NCBI GenBank assembly: GCA_019247515.1 | Contig: JAFAOS010000126.1 | Span: forward strand, 1 to 61,504 | Length of the DNA: 61,504 nucleotides | Direction of reading: 5' to 3' | DNA from: Chloroflexota bacterium | Lineage (GTDB): Bacteria > Chloroflexota > UBA6077 > CF-72 | Part shown: positions 30,913 through 40,802 of the stretch, piece after piece | Position numbering within the stretch: position 1 is the first letter of the stretch | How the letters are laid out: each line of letters opens with the position of its first letter | Notes under the pieces: model-generated | What the model saw: only the letters and a program-made list of their open reading frames with translations | What the model was told of the DNA's origin: nothing | Databases searched by the model: none | Position numbers and translations under genes: made by a program

Positions 30913-31761
30913 TCAGAAGAGGGCGGCCTGCTCGGCGTACGCCACGCGCGCGGCAAACGCGCGTTGCTCTTCGAAGCACCAGCACGCGTCGAGCACCGCG
31001 TGCACCAGGCACCAGGCTCGCGCGCGCCGCGGATCGAGCTCCAGCTCCGCGCACAGCATGTCCAGTCGGCGCCGATTGACGCCCAGCGGCACCGACTCCG
31101 GATTGCGGAGGAACTGACACACGTCGAAACACCGGTCGCCGTACAGGCCTTTCGGATCGATGGCCAGCCAATTGGCACGCTCCGAGCGGAGCACGTTGAA
31201 GTGGTGCAGGTCACCGTGCAGCACGACCGGATGGGTGGTGCTGGCCAGCAGCTCGGTCCGCAGCCGATCCGCGCGATCGAACAGGCCGGCTGGGAAGCCG
31301 CCGAGTCCGCGATTCAGCGCCTGCCGATTGCGATCGAACGCTCCGCTCCAGGACTCCAGCGACCGAAGTCCAGCGAGTGTCGCGTCCACCCGCCACAGCT
31401 CGCGCAGCACTCCGGCGGCCACGTGAGTGGCCGCGTCAGTTGCTTCCTCCACCAGCATGCTGCCGGGCTCGACTCGCTCGACGAGCAAACCGCCGAGGTC
31501 CGCATCGGCGGCCAGCAGTCGAGCCGCGCCGCGACCATTCCAGATTTCGAGCGCGCGAATTTCCGAGCGGGTTTCGTCGATGTGCGAGCTGACCTTCAAG
31601 ACACAGCGCGTGCCGTCCGCCAGGCGCGCGGGCGCAACGTGGTTGCCGTAGCTACCAGGAGTAGCGGGAAAACGCGCGCCGACGTCCAGCTCCCAGCGGG
31701 CGGTGAGCAGCGCGACACGCCGTTCCAACTCCGTCATACCTCGAGCTGGCGATCGATCCAT
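30913..31761 (-). CDS. APH(6)/hydroxyurea-type aminoglycoside phosphotransferase family protein
   Basis: The 282-residue protein (an ATG at 31737 would give 274) fits the streptomycin 6-kinase family. The kinase-like fold shows a Lys strand (RCVLKVSSH), the catalytic loop VVLHGDLHHFNVLRSE, and the metal-binding Asp in AIDPKGLYGDRCFDVCQFL. Members phosphorylate aminoglycosides or unknown small alcohols. The sequence does not show that it confers streptomycin resistance. It is monocistronic and sits between the importer operon and a divergent ABM gene. Confidence 0.82.
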   Translation of the reverse strand: MDRSPARGMTELERRVALLTARWELDVGARFPATPGSYGNHVAPARLADGTRCVLKVSSHIDETRSEIRALEIWNGRGAARLLAADADLGGLLVERVEPGSMLVEEATDAATHVAAGVLRELWRVDATLAGLRSLESWSGAFDRNRQALNRGLGGFPAGLFDRADRLRTELLASTTHPVVLHGDLHHFNVLRSERANWLAIDPKGLYGDRCFDVCQFLRNPESVPLGVNRRRLDMLCAELELDPRRARAWCLVHAVLDACWCFEEQRAFAARVAYAEQAALF

Positions 31762-31872
31762 CTCGGATGCCCGGCCCAGCCGGTCATCGGTCGCGGGGCG
31801 GGGCTGGCGGTGGCATGATTCTCGCAGCTACAGTCTCCAGCGATCGCATCCGATTGGGGAGGATCTCTTTCC

Positions 31873-32166
31873 GTGGCTGAGCATGCGAGTGTTGTTCGCG
31901 TCACCCACTTCACGCCGGCGCCGGGCAAGCGCGAAGAGCTGGTGTCCCGGCTCCAGGAGGGCGCCGAGCAGATTCGGCAGATGGACGGCTGCTTCGGCGT
32001 GCAGATCTGCGCGCTGCGCGAGGCGCCCGACCAGGTGGTCTCGATCTCCCGCTGGGCGAGCCAGTCGGCGCTGGACGCGTTCCTGAAGGCAAGTGATTCG
32101 CAGCGGGCCAACGCCAACACCCTGGCCACGGCGGCGCCGGTGACCGAGCACCTGACGCCGCTCTAG
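31873..32166 (+). CDS. ABM-domain (antibiotic biosynthesis monooxygenase-like) protein
   Basis: This 97-residue protein starts at GTG 31873 with GGGGAGGA about ten bases upstream. It has the ferredoxin-like ABM layout: VVRVTHFTPAPGKREELVSR, then IRQMDGCFGVQICALREAP and VSISRWASQSALDAFLKAS. These dimeric proteins are cofactor-free oxygenases or ligand-binding proteins; the substrate is unknown. Its stop overlaps that of the converging Rieske gene by four bases (CTAG). Confidence 0.82.
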   Translation: MAEHASVVRVTHFTPAPGKREELVSRLQEGAEQIRQMDGCFGVQICALREAPDQVVSISRWASQSALDAFLKASDSQRANANTLATAAPVTEHLTPL

Positions 32167-32585
32167 CGGCCGACCTCGACCACCACGTACTGCTGCTCGA
32201 CGGACACCGGGAACGTTTCGGCGACGTACGGCCCCTTCTCCAGGCCCTCGAAGCCGGGTACGACGGTGACGTCGTAGCGGCGGACCAGTACGTGGCCAGG
32301 GTCGAACCACGACTGGCCCGTGCGCAGGTCGTACTCCCAGCCGTGCCACGGGCAGCGCAGGACCTCGCCGGCCCGCGTGTAGTGGAACTCACCGACTCCT
32401 TCAGAGCGCAGAAAGCCGAGAGTGTTGCCCAGGCACAACGGCCCGCCCTGGTGCGGGCAGCGGTTCAAAACCGCGAAGAACTCGCCGCGGACGTTGAACA
32501 CTCCGATCGAGCGTCCGCCGATGTCCACGATCTTCCGCTGCCCAGGCGGAATCTCGTCCAGCGTCGCCACCACCCACTTCGCCAC
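32163..32585 (-). CDS. Rieske [2Fe-2S] ferredoxin-like protein
   Basis: This 140-residue single Rieske domain has both cluster motifs: NRCPHQGGPL (Cys-x-His) and LRCPWHGWEYDLRTG (Cys-x2-His). A C-terminal extension resembles the start of ring-hydroxylating oxygenase chains. It could pass electrons to an oxygenase or act with the neighbouring amidohydrolases, whose genes lie directly upstream on the same strand (17-base gap). Confidence 0.88.
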   Translation of the reverse strand: MAKWVVATLDEIPPGQRKIVDIGGRSIGVFNVRGEFFAVLNRCPHQGGPLCLGNTLGFLRSEGVGEFHYTRAGEVLRCPWHGWEYDLRTGQSWFDPGHVLVRRYDVTVVPGFEGLEKGPYVAETFPVSVEQQYVVVEVGR

Positions 32586-32602
32586 GCTCAGCCGTCAGGT
32601 AA

Positions 32603-33739
32603 TCACGCGGTGGCGGCGTTGTCCTGCAGTCCTCGTAAACGTGCTGGGAGGCGATACAGCTGGCGGGCATTTTCGGCCATCAGCTTGGGCGCGAAGCCTT
32701 CGGGCAGCTGGATCTTGGGCAGCGCCTCATTGGGGGCGTCGAAGTCCCAGTGGGGGTAGTCGGTCGAGAACATCAGGTTGTCTTCGAGCCACGGCGCGTG
32801 CGTCAGCATCTCCACGAACTGCCGCGCGACTGGCGGCTCTTCCATGGGCTGTGTCGTCAGCCAGAAGTGCTCGGCGAAATACTCCGACGGCTTGCGCCGC
32901 AGATCGGGCACCTCGTCGCGCAGCTTGCGCCACGCCGAATCGAGCCGCCACGCGAGCGGCGGGGCCCAGGCGAAGCCGCCCTCGATCAGCACGACCTTCA
33001 AATCGGGCACGTGCTCGAAGACGCCCTCGCACACCAGGCTGATGACCTGCGCCTGAAACGCGGTCGACATGCCGGCGTGGTCCTCGACGTACATCGACGG
33101 CCAGCCGGCGCCGGTGATCGGATGTCCGCCCTGGCCGCCGAAGTGGATGCCGATTGGCAGCCCGGCCTCGACAGCCGCCTCGTACATCGGCCAGTACTTG
33201 CGGCGACCCAGCGGCTCGCTCGTGCGAATGGTGAGCATGACCTGCACGAAGCCGGGGTGCTTGCCCATGCGGCGGATTTCCGCCACGGCATGCTCGGGTG
33301 ACTCGTAGGCCACGACCAGGCCGCTGCGCAGGCGCGGCTCAGGCTCGAGCCATTCTTCGATCTGCCACTCGTTGATGGCCGAGGCCAGCGCGGCGGCGTA
33401 CTCGTGATTGAGCTGTCCGCCGGCGCCCAGCAGCGGCTGGAGGACGCCAAAATCCATGTCCCAGGCGTCGAGCAGCTGGTAGCGCATGAACTCCAGGTCA
33501 GACCCGGGCGGGAGGCCACTCGGTGGCCAGGCATCGGTGCGGGCCGCGTTGGGATTGGCGCGCGGATAGTACGAGCCGGCAAAGCCGCGGTCGCCAATCG
33601 TGTCGCGGTGGCGGCGCCAGCGCTCGGACAGGTACGGGTGCAGCGCCTTGGGTGACTTCAAAGCCGGATGGATGTCGCAATCGATCACGGCCAGTCTGGA
33701 TTGGCGGCGAGTGGTGGGCTCTGTCAGTGTGGTGACCAT
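32603..33739 (-). CDS. Amidohydrolase family protein (ACMSD-like decarboxylase/hydrolase)
   Basis: The 378-residue TIM-barrel protein has the variant metal motif VIDCDIHPA near residue 18. A later strand carries GIHFGGQGGHP, and the C-terminus has NLMFSTDYPHWDFDAPNEA with the conserved metal-site Asp. This type, Amidohydro_2, includes decarboxylases acting on aromatic or muconic acids and hydrolases of the 2-pyrone type. It is about as long as its paralog at 33840-34883 and clearly related to it. It lies upstream of the Rieske gene on the same strand. Confidence 0.85.
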   Translation of the reverse strand: MVTTLTEPTTRRQSRLAVIDCDIHPALKSPKALHPYLSERWRRHRDTIGDRGFAGSYYPRANPNAARTDAWPPSGLPPGSDLEFMRYQLLDAWDMDFGVLQPLLGAGGQLNHEYAAALASAINEWQIEEWLEPEPRLRSGLVVAYESPEHAVAEIRRMGKHPGFVQVMLTIRTSEPLGRRKYWPMYEAAVEAGLPIGIHFGGQGGHPITGAGWPSMYVEDHAGMSTAFQAQVISLVCEGVFEHVPDLKVVLIEGGFAWAPPLAWRLDSAWRKLRDEVPDLRRKPSEYFAEHFWLTTQPMEEPPVARQFVEMLTHAPWLEDNLMFSTDYPHWDFDAPNEALPKIQLPEGFAPKLMAENARQLYRLPARLRGLQDNAATA

Positions 33740-33760
33740 GGCTGAATCCTTGTAATTTTT

Positions 33761-33771
33761 CCCCAGAGGGG
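33761..33771. repeat. Isolated CCCC-AGA-GGGG hairpin, related to the tandem array at 44.5 kb
   Basis: The sequence ccccagagggg followed by tcccatggg lies in the 100-base gap between two amidohydrolase genes. It matches the core of the first tandem unit at 44547 (ccccagaggggaccccatgg) in the same orientation apart from small changes. Only the palindromic core is shared; flanks differ. Confidence 0.5.
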
Positions 33772-33839
33772 TCCCATGGGTGAAGACGCGAGTCCTGTCC
33801 TCGCCAGAGTGCGAGCAGCGACCACCATCACGTTATCAC

Positions 33840-34883
33840 TCAATTGAATCGATAGAGCGCGCGTGCGTTGTCATACAAGATCTTGCGTCTGACGTCTGAA
33901 GGCAAGCCCGCGGGCATCGCCTCATCGGCCGAATCGAAGTGCCAGTGCGGATAGTCGGTCGAAAACATCAGCAGCTCATCTGAGCCCATCTGCTCGATGA
34001 TCTGCAGCAGGTGCTTCGGGTCGGGCGGCGCGTCGATCGGCTGCAGCGAGAGTCGAATGCGCTCGCGAATGTAGGCCGAGGGCACGCGCGTGTTCCACGG
34101 GACCTCGCGGCGCAGGCCTTTCCAGTCCTTGTCAATGCGCCACATGAGCGACGGCAGCCAGGTCCAGCCGCCTTCGATCAGCGCCATGCGCAGATTGGGG
34201 AATCGATCGAAGACGCCTTCGACCACCAGGTTCAATACCTGCGTCTGGAAGACCTGGGCCATGCCGACGTACTCCTCGATGTAGTAGGAGGGCCAGCCGC
34301 TGCCGGTCGGCGGATTGCCGGGCGCGCCGCCAAACTGCAGGCTGACCACCAGGTCATGCCGCGCGGCGGCTTCGAAAATCGGCAAATAGCGGCGGTGGCC
34401 ATACGGCGCTTCAGATCGGACCGGCAGCAGGACCTGGACGAAGCCGGGGTGATCGCCCAGGCGGTCGATCTCCCGCGCACCCATCTCCGGCACCCGTGTG
34501 GGCACCACCATCGACGCCCGCAGGCGCGGCTCCTTGTCGAGCCACTCGGCGGCCAGCCAGTCGTTGACCGCCGCCGCCATCGCGGCGGCGGTGTCAGGAT
34601 GGTGAAGGCTGTCGACCGCATACGCGCAGTTCACGATGCCGAGCTCGACCGACCACGGGTCGAGCACGTCGCGACGCACGGCTTCCAGGTCCGGCACGCC
34701 CGCGGGCATGCGGGTCGTCGGCGCGTTGGGCGGGTAGGCCGTGTCGACGGCGCCCTTGAAGGCGGAAGTGCGGATGTACTCGCGCCAGTGGTCCGACAGG
34801 TACGGCATCAGCGCCTCAGCATTCGGGATGGCCGTGTGGATGTCGCAGTCGATGACCGGCTGGCCAGCTTGCATCGGTGTCAT
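33840..34883 (-). CDS. Amidohydrolase family protein (ACMSD-like), paralog of its neighbour
   Basis: The protein has 347 residues from ATG 34883, which overlaps the Nramp stop (ATGA). The frame is open much further upstream only as the antisense shadow of Nramp. Motifs parallel the neighbouring paralog: VIDCDIHTAIPNAEAL, LVVSLQFGGAPGNPPTGSG, MALIEGGWTWLPSLMWR and LLMFSTDYPHWHFDSADEA. Tandem duplication followed by divergence is likely. The substrate is unknown; aromatic or ring-cleavage acids fit both the family and the region. Confidence 0.85.
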   Translation of the reverse strand: MTPMQAGQPVIDCDIHTAIPNAEALMPYLSDHWREYIRTSAFKGAVDTAYPPNAPTTRMPAGVPDLEAVRRDVLDPWSVELGIVNCAYAVDSLHHPDTAAAMAAAVNDWLAAEWLDKEPRLRASMVVPTRVPEMGAREIDRLGDHPGFVQVLLPVRSEAPYGHRRYLPIFEAAARHDLVVSLQFGGAPGNPPTGSGWPSYYIEEYVGMAQVFQTQVLNLVVEGVFDRFPNLRMALIEGGWTWLPSLMWRIDKDWKGLRREVPWNTRVPSAYIRERIRLSLQPIDAPPDPKHLLQIIEQMGSDELLMFSTDYPHWHFDSADEAMPAGLPSDVRRKILYDNARALYRFN

Positions 34884-36082
34884 GATGCTCCGGCCAGTAC
34901 GCGAAATACCAGCGCCGCGTTGAGCACGACGATCACGCCACAGACGCCCGTCGCCAGAGCCGTGGTGATCGGTCGGTTGACCAGCACACCCATCAGATCG
35001 CCGCGGCGGGTGAACAGCACCAGGGGCACCAGCGCCGCCGGCAGGCAGAAGCTCAGAATGACCTGACTGATCACCAGCGTGTAGGTCGGGTTCAGCCCGA
35101 TGGCGATCACCACGATCGCGGGCGCCAGGGTGACCAGTCGTCTCAGCCAGAGCGGCAGCGTGCGACGCACGTAGCCCTGCATCACCACCTGCCCGGCCAT
35201 GGTGCCGACGGTCGAGGAGGACAGTCCCGAGATCAGCAGGGAAACGGCGAACACGACTGCCGACGCGGGCCCCAGCAGGGGAGTGAGCGTCGCGTGCGCG
35301 TCCTCGATCGAGGCGATGTCCGCGTAGCCATTGGCGTTGAAGGTCGCCGCGGCCATGATCAGCATCGCGGCATTGACCAGGCCGGCCAGCGTCATCGCCA
35401 GGATGACGTCGAGCGCCTCGAAGTGGAACACGCGGCGGGCCTGTTCGGGGCGCAGGCTGGGGATGCGGTCCTGGGTCAGGTGCGAGTGGAGGAACACCAC
35501 GTGCGGCATGACCGTCGCGCCCAGGATGCCAACGGCGAGCAGCAGGCTTTCGGTGCCCTGGAACTGGGGCACGATCGCGTGGCGGATGATCTCGCCCGGA
35601 TTGGGGGTGTCGAAGATGGTCTCCGCGACGTAGCACACGGCGATCACACCCACCATGACGCTGATGACGAATTCCAGCGAGCGGAAACCGCGTCGCTGCA
35701 AGCCGAGGATGGCGAAGGTCAGCGCGCCGGTGAGCAGGCCGGCAGGCAGCAACGGCAAGCCGAACAGCAGGTTCAGGCCGATCGCGGCGCCCAGGACTTC
35801 GGCGACGTCGGTGGCCATCGCCACCAGCTCGGAGACCAGCCACAGGCCGAGCACCACCGGCCGGGCGAATTGCTCGCGACAGACTTCGGCGAGGTTCATG
35901 CCCGTGGCGATGCCGAGTTTGGCGGACAGCGTCTGGATGAGCATCGCCATCAGGTTGCTGGCGACGACCACCCACAACAGCAGATACCCGAACTGCGCGC
36001 CGCTCTGGATGTTGGTGGCAAAGTTGCCCGGGTCGATATATGCCACCGACGCGATGAACGCCGGACCGAGAAACGGCAGCAC
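34880..36082 (-). CDS. Nramp-family divalent metal (Mn2+/Fe2+) transporter
   Basis: The protein has about 400 residues from GTG 36082. The metal-binding motif of the first helix is intact (VAYIDPGNFATNIQ), as is the helix-6 motif (LGATVMPHVVFLHS). About eleven membrane segments are visible. The frame is open upstream to the isocitrate dehydrogenase stop and encodes a typical Nramp leader (GRRHGWRAVLPFLGPAFIAS), but no ATG, GTG or TTG lies there. The true start may therefore be non-canonical, or the natural product may begin at this GTG. It imports manganese or iron with protons, and is translationally coupled to the downstream amidohydrolase. Confidence 0.9.
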   Translation of the reverse strand: MLPFLGPAFIASVAYIDPGNFATNIQSGAQFGYLLLWVVVASNLMAMLIQTLSAKLGIATGMNLAEVCREQFARPVVLGLWLVSELVAMATDVAEVLGAAIGLNLLFGLPLLPAGLLTGALTFAILGLQRRGFRSLEFVISVMVGVIAVCYVAETIFDTPNPGEIIRHAIVPQFQGTESLLLAVGILGATVMPHVVFLHSHLTQDRIPSLRPEQARRVFHFEALDVILAMTLAGLVNAAMLIMAAATFNANGYADIASIEDAHATLTPLLGPASAVVFAVSLLISGLSSSTVGTMAGQVVMQGYVRRTLPLWLRRLVTLAPAIVVIAIGLNPTYTLVISQVILSFCLPAALVPLVLFTRRGDLMGVLVNRPITTALATGVCGVIVVLNAALVFRVLAGAS

Positions 36083-36229
36083 CGCTCGCCAGCCGTGGCG
36101 TCGGCCGGCGAGGACGCCACGTGCCTCACGGATGGTCGCGGCGTCCAGACCTCGTGCGCGATCGGGAGGCTGCGTCGGATGCTCGGCCGCGCTGCCGCGC
36201 AGATGCTGCTGGTCGTGAACGATGCGATC

Positions 36230-38449
36230 TCAGCCGAGGGTTGCCAGCGCGGCGTTGAAGGTCTTCGACGGGCGCATTACTCGGGCGGCTTTTTCGGGAT
36301 CCGGCTGGTAGTAGCCGCCGATCTCGGTCGGATGACCCTGCACCGCGAGCAGTTCGCCGACGATGGTCTGTTCCTGCTCGGTCAGTGTCCTGGCGAGGTC
36401 GGTGAAAGCCGCGGCAAGCTCAGGATCGTCCGTCTGGCGCGCGAGCTCCTGCGCCCAGTACAGCGCCAGGTAGAAGTGGCTGCCACGGTTGTCGATGCCG
36501 CCGAGGCTGCGGGTGGGCGATTTGTCTTCGTTGAGAAAGGTGCCCGTCGCCCGATCGAGGGTGTCGGCCAGGATCTGGGCGCGCTGGTTGCCGGTTGTCT
36601 GGGCGACGAGCTCGAAGCTGGCCGCCAGGGCGAAGAACTCGCCGAGGCTGTCCCAGCGGAGGTAATTCTCCTTCAGCAGCTGCTGGACGTGCCTCGGCGC
36701 GGAGCCGCCAGCGCCCGTTTCGAACAGTCCGCCGCCGGCGATGAGCGGGACGATCGACAGCATCTTGGCGCTGGTGCCCAGCTCGAGGATCGGGAACAGA
36801 TCGGTGAGGTAATCCCTTAGCACGTTACCCGTCACGGAGATGGTGTTTTCGCCGCGGCGGATGCGCTCCAGCGAGAACGCGGTCGCCTTCGACGGCGACA
36901 TGATCTCGATGCGCAGCCCGTCGACGTCGTGCTCGGGCAAGTACGCCTTCACCTTGTCGATCAGGTTGGCGTCGTGGGGTCGTGTCTCGTCGAGCCAGAA
37001 AACGGCCGGATCGCCGGTCAGCCGAGCGCGGTTGACGGCCAGCTTGACCCAGTCGCGGATCGGCACGTCCTTGGTCTGGCACATCCGAAAGATGTCGCCG
37101 GGGCTGACTGGCTGCTCGAGGACCAGGCGACCCGAGTCGTCGACGACACGCACCGTGCCGTGGGTCTGGATCTCGAACGTCTTGTCGTGGCTGCCGTACT
37201 CTTCGGCGGCCTGCGCCATCAGGCCGACATTGGGCACCGAGCCCATGGTGGCCGGGTTGTATGCGCCCTGGCCGCGGCAGTCGTCGATAACAACCTGGTA
37301 CACGTCGGCGTAGCTGCTGTCGGGTATGACGGCCAGCGTGTCTGCCTCTTTACCGTCGGGACCCCACATGTGGCCGGAGGCACGGATCATGGCCGGCATG
37401 GTGGCGTCGATGATGACGTCGCTCGGCACGTGGAGATTGGTGATGCCGCGGTCGGAGTCGACCATCGCCAGCGGCGGTCCTTCAGCCAGCTCCGCGTCGA
37501 ATGCCCGTCTGATCTCCGCCCCGTCAGGCAAGGACTCGAGTCCCGAAAAAATGGACCCCAGACCATCATTCGGGTTGAGACCCGCCGATTCGAGTGCCGA
37601 GCCGTAGCGGGCGAAAGTTTTGGGGAAGAATGCACGCACCGCGTGGCCGAAGATGATCGGGTCCGAGACCTTCATCATCGTCGCCTTGAGGTGGACTGAG
37701 AACAGCACACCCTCGGCTTTGGCCCGCCCGACCTGCGCGGACAGGAACTCGCGCAGCGCCGCCGCGCGCATCACCGAGGCGTCCACGACTTCGCCCGCCA
37801 GGACGGGAACCGCGTCGCGCAGCACGGTCGTGGCGCCATCCTCGCCCGCCAGCTCGATGCGCAGCGACCCGTCTCTGCTCATGACCACCGACCGCTCGGT
37901 GGCACGGAAGTCGTTGCCGGCCATGTGCGCCACCTTGGTCTTCGAGTCGGACTCCCACGCGCCCATGCGATGCGGATGAGCGCGGGCGTAGTTCTTGACG
38001 GAGGCCGGCGCGCGCCTGTCGGAATTGCCCTCGCGGAGCACCGGGTTGACGGCGCTGCCCTTAACCCGGTCGTAGCGTTTGAGGACCTCGCGTTCGGCGT
38101 CGGAGCGTGGGTCCTCCGGGTAATCGGGCACCGCGTAGCCCTGCAGCTGGAGCTCGGCGATGGCGGCTTTCATCTGCGGGATGGAGGCCGAGATGTTCGG
38201 CAGCTTGATGATGTTGGCTTCAGGCGTTTTGGCCAGCTCGCCCAGCTCGGCCAGCGCGTCCCCGATGCGCTGGTTGTCTTTCAGATGCTCGGGAAAGCTG
38301 GCGATGATGCGCCCGGCCAGCGAGATGTCGCGGGTTTCCAGCTTGACGCCGGCTTTGCGCGCATACGCCTGCACGATGGGCAGCAGCGAGTACGTGGCCA
38401 GCGCCGGCGCCTCGTCGGTGTGCGTGTAGATGATGGTCGGGTCGCTCAC
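36230..38449 (-). CDS. icd: Monomeric NADP-dependent isocitrate dehydrogenase
   Basis: The 739-residue protein has the length and sequence of the monomeric IDH class: [20 protein letters not shown] at the start, [40 protein letters not shown] and [20 protein letters not shown]. It oxidises isocitrate to 2-oxoglutarate in the TCA cycle and makes NADPH. Start is GTG 38449, overlapping the stop of the upstream amidohydrolase (GTGA). Confidence 0.95.
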   Translation of the reverse strand: MSDPTIIYTHTDEAPALATYSLLPIVQAYARKAGVKLETRDISLAGRIIASFPEHLKDNQRIGDALAELGELAKTPEANIIKLPNISASIPQMKAAIAELQLQGYAVPDYPEDPRSDAEREVLKRYDRVKGSAVNPVLREGNSDRRAPASVKNYARAHPHRMGAWESDSKTKVAHMAGNDFRATERSVVMSRDGSLRIELAGEDGATTVLRDAVPVLAGEVVDASVMRAAALREFLSAQVGRAKAEGVLFSVHLKATMMKVSDPIIFGHAVRAFFPKTFARYGSALESAGLNPNDGLGSIFSGLESLPDGAEIRRAFDAELAEGPPLAMVDSDRGITNLHVPSDVIIDATMPAMIRASGHMWGPDGKEADTLAVIPDSSYADVYQVVIDDCRGQGAYNPATMGSVPNVGLMAQAAEEYGSHDKTFEIQTHGTVRVVDDSGRLVLEQPVSPGDIFRMCQTKDVPIRDWVKLAVNRARLTGDPAVFWLDETRPHDANLIDKVKAYLPEHDVDGLRIEIMSPSKATAFSLERIRRGENTISVTGNVLRDYLTDLFPILELGTSAKMLSIVPLIAGGGLFETGAGGSAPRHVQQLLKENYLRWDSLGEFFALAASFELVAQTTGNQRAQILADTLDRATGTFLNEDKSPTRSLGGIDNRGSHFYLALYWAQELARQTDDPELAAAFTDLARTLTEQEQTIVGELLAVQGHPTEIGGYYQPDPEKAARVMRPSKTFNAALATLG

Positions 38450-39888
38450 CCGTGTCTGGCCTCCTGTTTGGTAGTCGCCAGCTCGCGTTCGACGGCCGCT
38501 TCGACGGCCGTGCCTTTGAAGAAATCGCGATTCATGCGCGTGTGCAGCTCGACGGCGTTGCTGAACGTCAAATCGCGGAAGTCGCGTTCGGAGATGAGCT
38601 CGTGCTCGACCATTTCCCAGACTTCAGGGAGCACCTCCCTGAAGTCGGTGACGTCCCAGTGGCCGATGTCGGTGCCCAGCATGGCCTTCAATCGGCCGGG
38701 CATGCGCGCATCGAAGGCCCACACGTTGCACGGGTCGTCCGCTTCACAGCCGAAATAGAAGTTGCGCGCGTACCGTTCGACGAGCGCCTCCATGGAGTCC
38801 ACGCCGAGGGCGGCGTAGTCGTCCAGCGATTCTGTCTCGCGTTCGGTCAGCTCGTTCAGTCGCAGCGAGGTGATTGCCGCATGCCCAGTGGCTTTCAAGC
38901 GTGAGTAGCCGTAGCGGTCGATCAGTTGCTGGAGTCGGTCGGTGTCGATGTTGGTCGGCCGCAAATGCTCGAGCATGGCCGCGTAGTGGCGTTTTTCCCA
39001 GCCGCCGACCAGACCGCACAGCAGCTCCACGCCGTAGCCGACCCCGCCCTCCAGGAACGAAAACGTCAGGTCTGGAAAACGCTGGACAACGCCTCCGAGA
39101 AACAGGGCCTTCACCAGCGGCGCGTGTGCGTCCGCGGCGTGTCCGACGCGGTTGAACTCGCCGTTGCTGAACGACGAGCGGTGTGGCCAGCCGTTGCTCG
39201 CCTGGTGGACGGTGACCGCCACGCCCAGCTCGAGGCACTTTCGCCACACGCTGTCGTAGTCGTAGGGGTTGTCCAGCCCGAGCGCGTCGATGTACTGGGG
39301 CGCTCGCGGCTGCTGCACGTACGCTGCCACCGGACGCGGCAGCGACCCCTTGAAGCTCGCGGCCTTCAAGCCAAGCTCGGTAATTGCGTAATCCAGCTCG
39401 GCGATGGCCTCGTCCGGCGAGTAGCACGGGATCAGCGCAGCGGGGGTCAGGTGCCGAGCGTGCTCGGCGAAGACGTCCGCGACCATGGTGTTGTAGGCGC
39501 GGCAGACCGCCTGGCGCAGCTCGGCCCGCGGGATGTTGTTGGCGCCCAGACACCGCGTGGGATACACGACGCCGTAGTCGATGCCGAGCTCGCCCATCCG
39601 CTCGACGAGCAGCGCCGGCAGCATCGCGCTGGCGAAATCGAGCGTGTCGGCGGTGGTGATCCACCAGTTGCCGCGGCTCAGTCTCCGTTCACGGCGTTCT
39701 TCCCAGGTTGCGACGTACCACGCGCCCTGGCTGGCCTGCGAGCGCTCATACTCCTCCGCCAGCTCGGCGCCAGCCACCTGGCGCACGTACTCGACGACGA
39801 CCGGCGCCGACTCCACCCAGTGGCCGTCGCCGTCGAGTAACGGATGGGTGAGGTGGTCGTGGATGCGCGCCGCGGCGTTCACTGGCAT
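38446..39888 (-). CDS. Amidohydrolase family protein (longer form)
   Basis: The 480-residue protein belongs to the Amidohydro_2 group but is longer than the two neighbours. Metal-site candidates are [13 protein letters not shown] near residue 15 and the late [18 protein letters not shown]. In between, [20 protein letters not shown] matches the family's beta-strand with the catalytic region. It is coupled to the isocitrate dehydrogenase gene through a GTGA overlap, though no metabolic link is obvious. The substrate is unknown. Confidence 0.82.
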   Translation of the reverse strand: MPVNAAARIHDHLTHPLLDGDGHWVESAPVVVEYVRQVAGAELAEEYERSQASQGAWYVATWEERRERRLSRGNWWITTADTLDFASAMLPALLVERMGELGIDYGVVYPTRCLGANNIPRAELRQAVCRAYNTMVADVFAEHARHLTPAALIPCYSPDEAIAELDYAITELGLKAASFKGSLPRPVAAYVQQPRAPQYIDALGLDNPYDYDSVWRKCLELGVAVTVHQASNGWPHRSSFSNGEFNRVGHAADAHAPLVKALFLGGVVQRFPDLTFSFLEGGVGYGVELLCGLVGGWEKRHYAAMLEHLRPTNIDTDRLQQLIDRYGYSRLKATGHAAITSLRLNELTERETESLDDYAALGVDSMEALVERYARNFYFGCEADDPCNVWAFDARMPGRLKAMLGTDIGHWDVTDFREVLPEVWEMVEHELISERDFRDLTFSNAVELHTRMNRDFFKGTAVEAAVERELATTKQEARHG

Positions 39889-39903
39889 GCGCTCAGCTTA
39901 CCT

Positions 39904-40773
39904 TTACCTCGAAGGCGGGACGGTGACGGACAGCACCCAGCCTTCGCGCCCGTCGTCCCCGCGGATGTGGGCCCATTCGCCCTGCCGCTGCAGCACCGTG
40001 ACGGTCACGCCCTCGTCGTAGCCTTTGCCCGGCAGCCGCTGGCCGCCGGGAGCATCGCGCAGCGCGACGCCGATGCCGTCGGTGTTGGCGATCTGAACCC
40101 GCTCACCGGTGGGCGTCGGCGTGACGGCGCGCGCCGACGGCGCGGGATTGACGGCGAGTGGACGCGTCGTCGGCGCCAGCGTGGCTGGGGCCGGCGGGGT
40201 AACAACCGGATTACTGACCGCGACGGTACCGGTCGGGATCGCGAACACCTGGGCGACCGACGGAGCCGAGGACGACAGCAGCCTGGCCACGACGATGATG
40301 CCGACGGCCAGCGGCAACGCGGTGAGCAGCACGGGCAGGGCCCAGTTGCGCGAAGCAGGTCGGCCAGCGGCTGACCTCCGCCGCGCATTGGCGTCGCGCG
40401 GTTCGGGCATGACTCGGCGCGGCGGCTGCGCAGTGGCATGCACCGGTTCGCTGCCGGGTGGGATGACTTCACGTGATGGCACGTCAAGTGAGGTGTCGCC
40501 CCACTCGAACACGGCAAACGGCAGTTGCTGCTCCCCGTCAGTGCCGCCGTCCAGCAGTCGACCGTGGGGGCTGGCGCCGCCGCGGGCCGTCACCCGCATC
40601 GACTCGCGAAATCGCGCCACCGCGGCCGCGTCTCCGGCGAGCTCGGGACGCAGCAGCTCCAGCATCACCTCGCGATCCAGCAAGGTGTCGGCTGCCCGCC
40701 AGTACGTGGCGTCCGGCGCACGCGAAACCTCGCGCAACAGCTGGTACCGATCGGCGATCAGGCGCGGCGCCAC
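39904..40773 (-). CDS. Protein-kinase N-lobe remnant joined to a membrane span and an SH3-like domain
   Basis: This is a 289-residue protein. Residues ~6-92 copy the N-lobe of PASTA/Hanks-type kinases (RYQLLREVSRAPDATYWRAA, then LRPELAGDAAAVARFRESMR and LPFAVFEWGDTSL). The Gly-loop is degenerate, the VAVK lysine is absent (EVMLELL), and the whole C-lobe with HRD and DFG is missing. A basic linker leads to one membrane span (~143-167, NWALPVLLTALPLAVGIIVV) and then a Pro/Thr-rich stalk. The last ~60 residues form a bacterial SH3-like domain (VALRDAPGGQRLPGKGYDEG). It cannot be an active kinase. A structural or sensing role at the envelope is possible. Confidence 0.7.
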   Translation of the reverse strand: MAPRLIADRYQLLREVSRAPDATYWRAADTLLDREVMLELLRPELAGDAAAVARFRESMRVTARGGASPHGRLLDGGTDGEQQLPFAVFEWGDTSLDVPSREVIPPGSEPVHATAQPPRRVMPEPRDANARRRSAAGRPASRNWALPVLLTALPLAVGIIVVARLLSSSAPSVAQVFAIPTGTVAVSNPVVTPPAPATLAPTTRPLAVNPAPSARAVTPTPTGERVQIANTDGIGVALRDAPGGQRLPGKGYDEGVTVTVLQRQGEWAHIRGDDGREGWVLSVTVPPSR

Positions 40774-40802
40774 GGACTCGACTCTATACGATGTGTCGCT
40801 GA

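Noticed and set aside
34884..35975. N-terminal extension of the second amidohydrolase across the Nramp gene
   Set aside because: It is the antisense-frame shadow of a clear transporter gene; ATG 34883 gives the normal protein length.
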